The translations under genes were made by a program, and so were the position numbers. From the NCBI GenBank assembly GCA_023213395.1, contig CM041465.1, positions 202,747,741-202,811,740 on the forward strand: a stretch of DNA of 64,000 nucleotides, given 5' to 3'. Source of the DNA: Cycas panzhihuaensis. Taxonomy: Eukaryota > Cycadophyta. The notes beneath the pieces are model-generated. The model did no database searches. It worked only from the letters and a program-made list of their open reading frames with translations, and was not told where the DNA came from. Of this stretch, positions 62,120-64,000 are shown one piece after another. The stretch's first letter is position 1. Each line of letters starts with the position of its first letter.

Positions 62120-62400
62120 ACCTTGCTTTGAGCCTTCTTTTACCTATTAATGAGCCAAAACTATGATAGAAACCTAGCTTTGAGTCTCTTCTACATGTTA
62201 AAGGGACTAAACTATGACTGGGAACCCTCTGAATTTGATTATTAATGAGGTTAAACTATGATAATTAACTTTTGAAATCCCTCACCCTATTAATGAGGAT
62301 AAACTTTGATGGATTTAGTTTGAAAAGTCACCTATTAATGAGATTATAAACTATGATAATCTATCCTTTTTACTTCAGTAAAAAGCTTTTCTTTCGACAC
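62120..62400 (+). repeat. degenerate tandem repeats, about 50-bp units
   Basis: About five units share CCTATTAATGAG and (T/A)AAACTATGA. One more unit lies left of copia 5 at 55385-55419, showing that copia 5 split the array. This fits the tandem-repeat-rich 3' region known from Tat-lineage elements. Confidence 0.75.
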
Positions 62401-62439
62401 ATGCTTAAAGAGAGATAAACTATGACCAATTGTACAATA

Positions 62440-62720
62440 AAGTGCTATCTAGTTTATAGGCATTTGGTGATGAAGTCCCATCCAGTTTGTGGACATTTTA
62501 GTAGCGAAGTCCCATCTAGTTTGTAGGCATTAGATAGGTTTCTTTGGTGATAGATACCTAGTCCTTTTAGGTGAGTTTCTAGCAATGATAGATACCCAGT
62601 CCTTTTGGGTAGGTTTTTGGTGATGATAGGTGCCTAATCTTTTTGGCCAAAGAGATGTAAATAGTGGCATTTTGGTATTAGAAACTCAGTCTTTTTGGGT
62701 AGGTTTATTAATAAAATCCT
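62440..62720 (+). repeat. two further tandem repeat families, about 33-bp and 37-bp units
   Basis: First family: GAAGTCCCATC(C/T)AGTTTGT(G/A)G repeated at about 62472 and 62508, with a weaker copy near 62440. Second family: GATAGATACC(T/C)AGTCCTTTT(A/G)GGT with GTTT(C/T)T spacers, about four copies to 62705. Confidence 0.8.
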
Positions 62721-62877
62721 ATTAATTTCATTATCGTAGGAAGTTTGTTTCAAGGGCTTCTTTATTTCATCATTCATATAGTTCATTTAGTTTAATTCAT
62801 AGTTAATCAAAGAACAGTCACCTTCGCCATTACCATCTCTCACCATCTTATTTTCTTCTTATAATAGGGGCTTCAGA
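62721..62877 (+). other. end of Tat-like interior with polypurine-like tract
   Basis: No gene. The last bases, ATAATAGGGGCTTCAGA, precede the LTR start and are the best polypurine-tract candidate. Confidence 0.45.
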
Positions 62878-64000
62878 TGTTAAGGGGGTAAATATTTCAC
62901 CAAAACCTAACCTCTAAGTTATATTTATAACTTTTAATACATTTCTTGTATGGTTTTATAGGAAAATAAATGATGGACTTGTTTAATGATGAGTTAGGCT
63001 GTGTTTTGATAAAGATGCATTGATTTTGTTTTATGATCTATTATAAATGATGACATAATGTATATTTTGCTATTATCTTTCAATGACTGAGACCATGGAA
63101 TTAAAATTTTTCTTCATGATCAATTTAATCTAACATTTCCTTTAAAACTTTTTATTTTTAAGTTTTACTCTTGATTTCACCTAAATTTTGTTATTTTTAA
63201 TCAATTTTGGGCTTGGATTTATTATTTTCATCTTGTTTTAGGCCTCTTTACTTATTCATAAAGTCATTTGTACCTCAATTTATATTTAAAAATTAATTTC
63301 TTAACCTTTTAATGAATTAATTTTTACTTCCCATTTATCATATTTTTGGTATTTCTAAAAATGTGATATGTCATGTTTTTAGAGTAAAATCGTATTTTTG
63401 GTAGGTCTAAAAATATGACTAGTTACATTTTTTACTGCCATGCATGTAAAACTTGGTTAGCACACTAGTTTTTTGTATACTACCATCCTAATTTGATAGA
63501 ATTTTATCCTTTTGATACTTAAAAATGATGAGTAGGATTTTGTTGTTTCCCATTATTATTTCCCATTGTGATTTTTAGAGATTTTTTTAGGACTACTATT
63601 GCTATGACTTCAAGATTAATTTTGGTGATACTTATGGGTGAAATCAAGAGAAGAATTTGATGTTGTGACTTGTTGCTCTATTAATATTCAAATATTGATG
63701 GTTTGATCTTTAGCTTTTATTATTTTTTTTCAAAGTTCTCAACCTCAAAGTTCTTCTAAATTAGTAAGAGCTTTCATATATGATGTCTTATCATTTTACT
63801 ATCTGTTGAAGGTTATTTTCATACTCATAACTTGCTCTTTCTTTTAGTTGGTTATTATGGTATTGTTATATACATTTTAAGGCTTAGAATATTAGTTGAA
63901 AGGCCATCCCTTTGTGGGGTTCATAAGGGATAGACTAAGGTGGGGCATGGTCATCTCTCCATTATTCAAATAATTACCCCTTCCTATTCTTGCATAGTAG
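62878..64000 (+). repeat. 3' LTR of the Tat-like element, cut by the window edge
   Basis: Starts TGTTAAGGGGGTAAAT and aligns with 26070-27200 up to the last base. Indels are visible, for example near 63555 versus 26750. The remaining 0.9 kb should lie beyond the edge. Confidence 0.8.

Noticed and set aside
62120-62720. CRISPR array
   Set aside because: Units are degenerate, adjacent or irregularly spaced, without unique spacers, and lie in a plant retrotransposon.

Overview
This window looks like intergenic heterochromatin of a large plant nuclear genome. It is AT-rich and holds almost nothing but decayed LTR retrotransposons of the Ty1/copia and Ty3/gypsy types. Plant origin is inferred from chromodomain gypsy elements (chromoviruses), Tat-like gypsy features, TNT1/Tork-like copia proteins and tRNA-iMet-type primer sites. 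I see no convincing host gene, rRNA, tRNA or CRISPR array. Nearly every protein domain is broken by stops and frameshifts. Many stops replace a conserved Gln or Trp, as C-to-T decay of methylated DNA would produce.

Left part (1-16313): a minus-strand copia element runs off the left edge (Gag at about 4258 down to RNase H at 1). It is followed by an AT-rich stretch, a 2.3-kb AT/GT/TATG microsatellite (6562-8857), and a minus-strand primer site with an LTR. That LTR is split by a complete minus-strand chromovirus (9811-16235: 345-bp LTRs, GAGGT target duplication, Gag-PR-RT-RH-INT-chromodomain).

Middle (16314-26069): a gag-like minus-strand fragment, long unassigned AT-rich DNA, a minus-strand gypsy RNase H/integrase fragment, a 93-bp tandem duplication, and the integrase/chromodomain end of another minus-strand chromovirus.

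Right part (26070-64000): best read as one giant plus-strand Tat-like gypsy element. Its 5' LTR starts near 26070. The order is Gag, PR, RT, RNase H, integrase, a short membrane-type ORF, a second RNase H placed after integrase, an antisense extra ORF, a tandem-repeat 3' region, and a matching 3' LTR from 62878 off the right edge. Two later insertions split it. One is a copia array LTR-int-LTR-int-LTR-int-LTR (37894-52920) with a single CCTCC duplication outside the whole array. The other is a minus-strand copia element (55425-62114, CAAGA duplication). A solo LTR of that second copia family sits inside the first unit of the array with its own GCAAG duplication. The relative order of insertion can therefore largely be read from the sequence.
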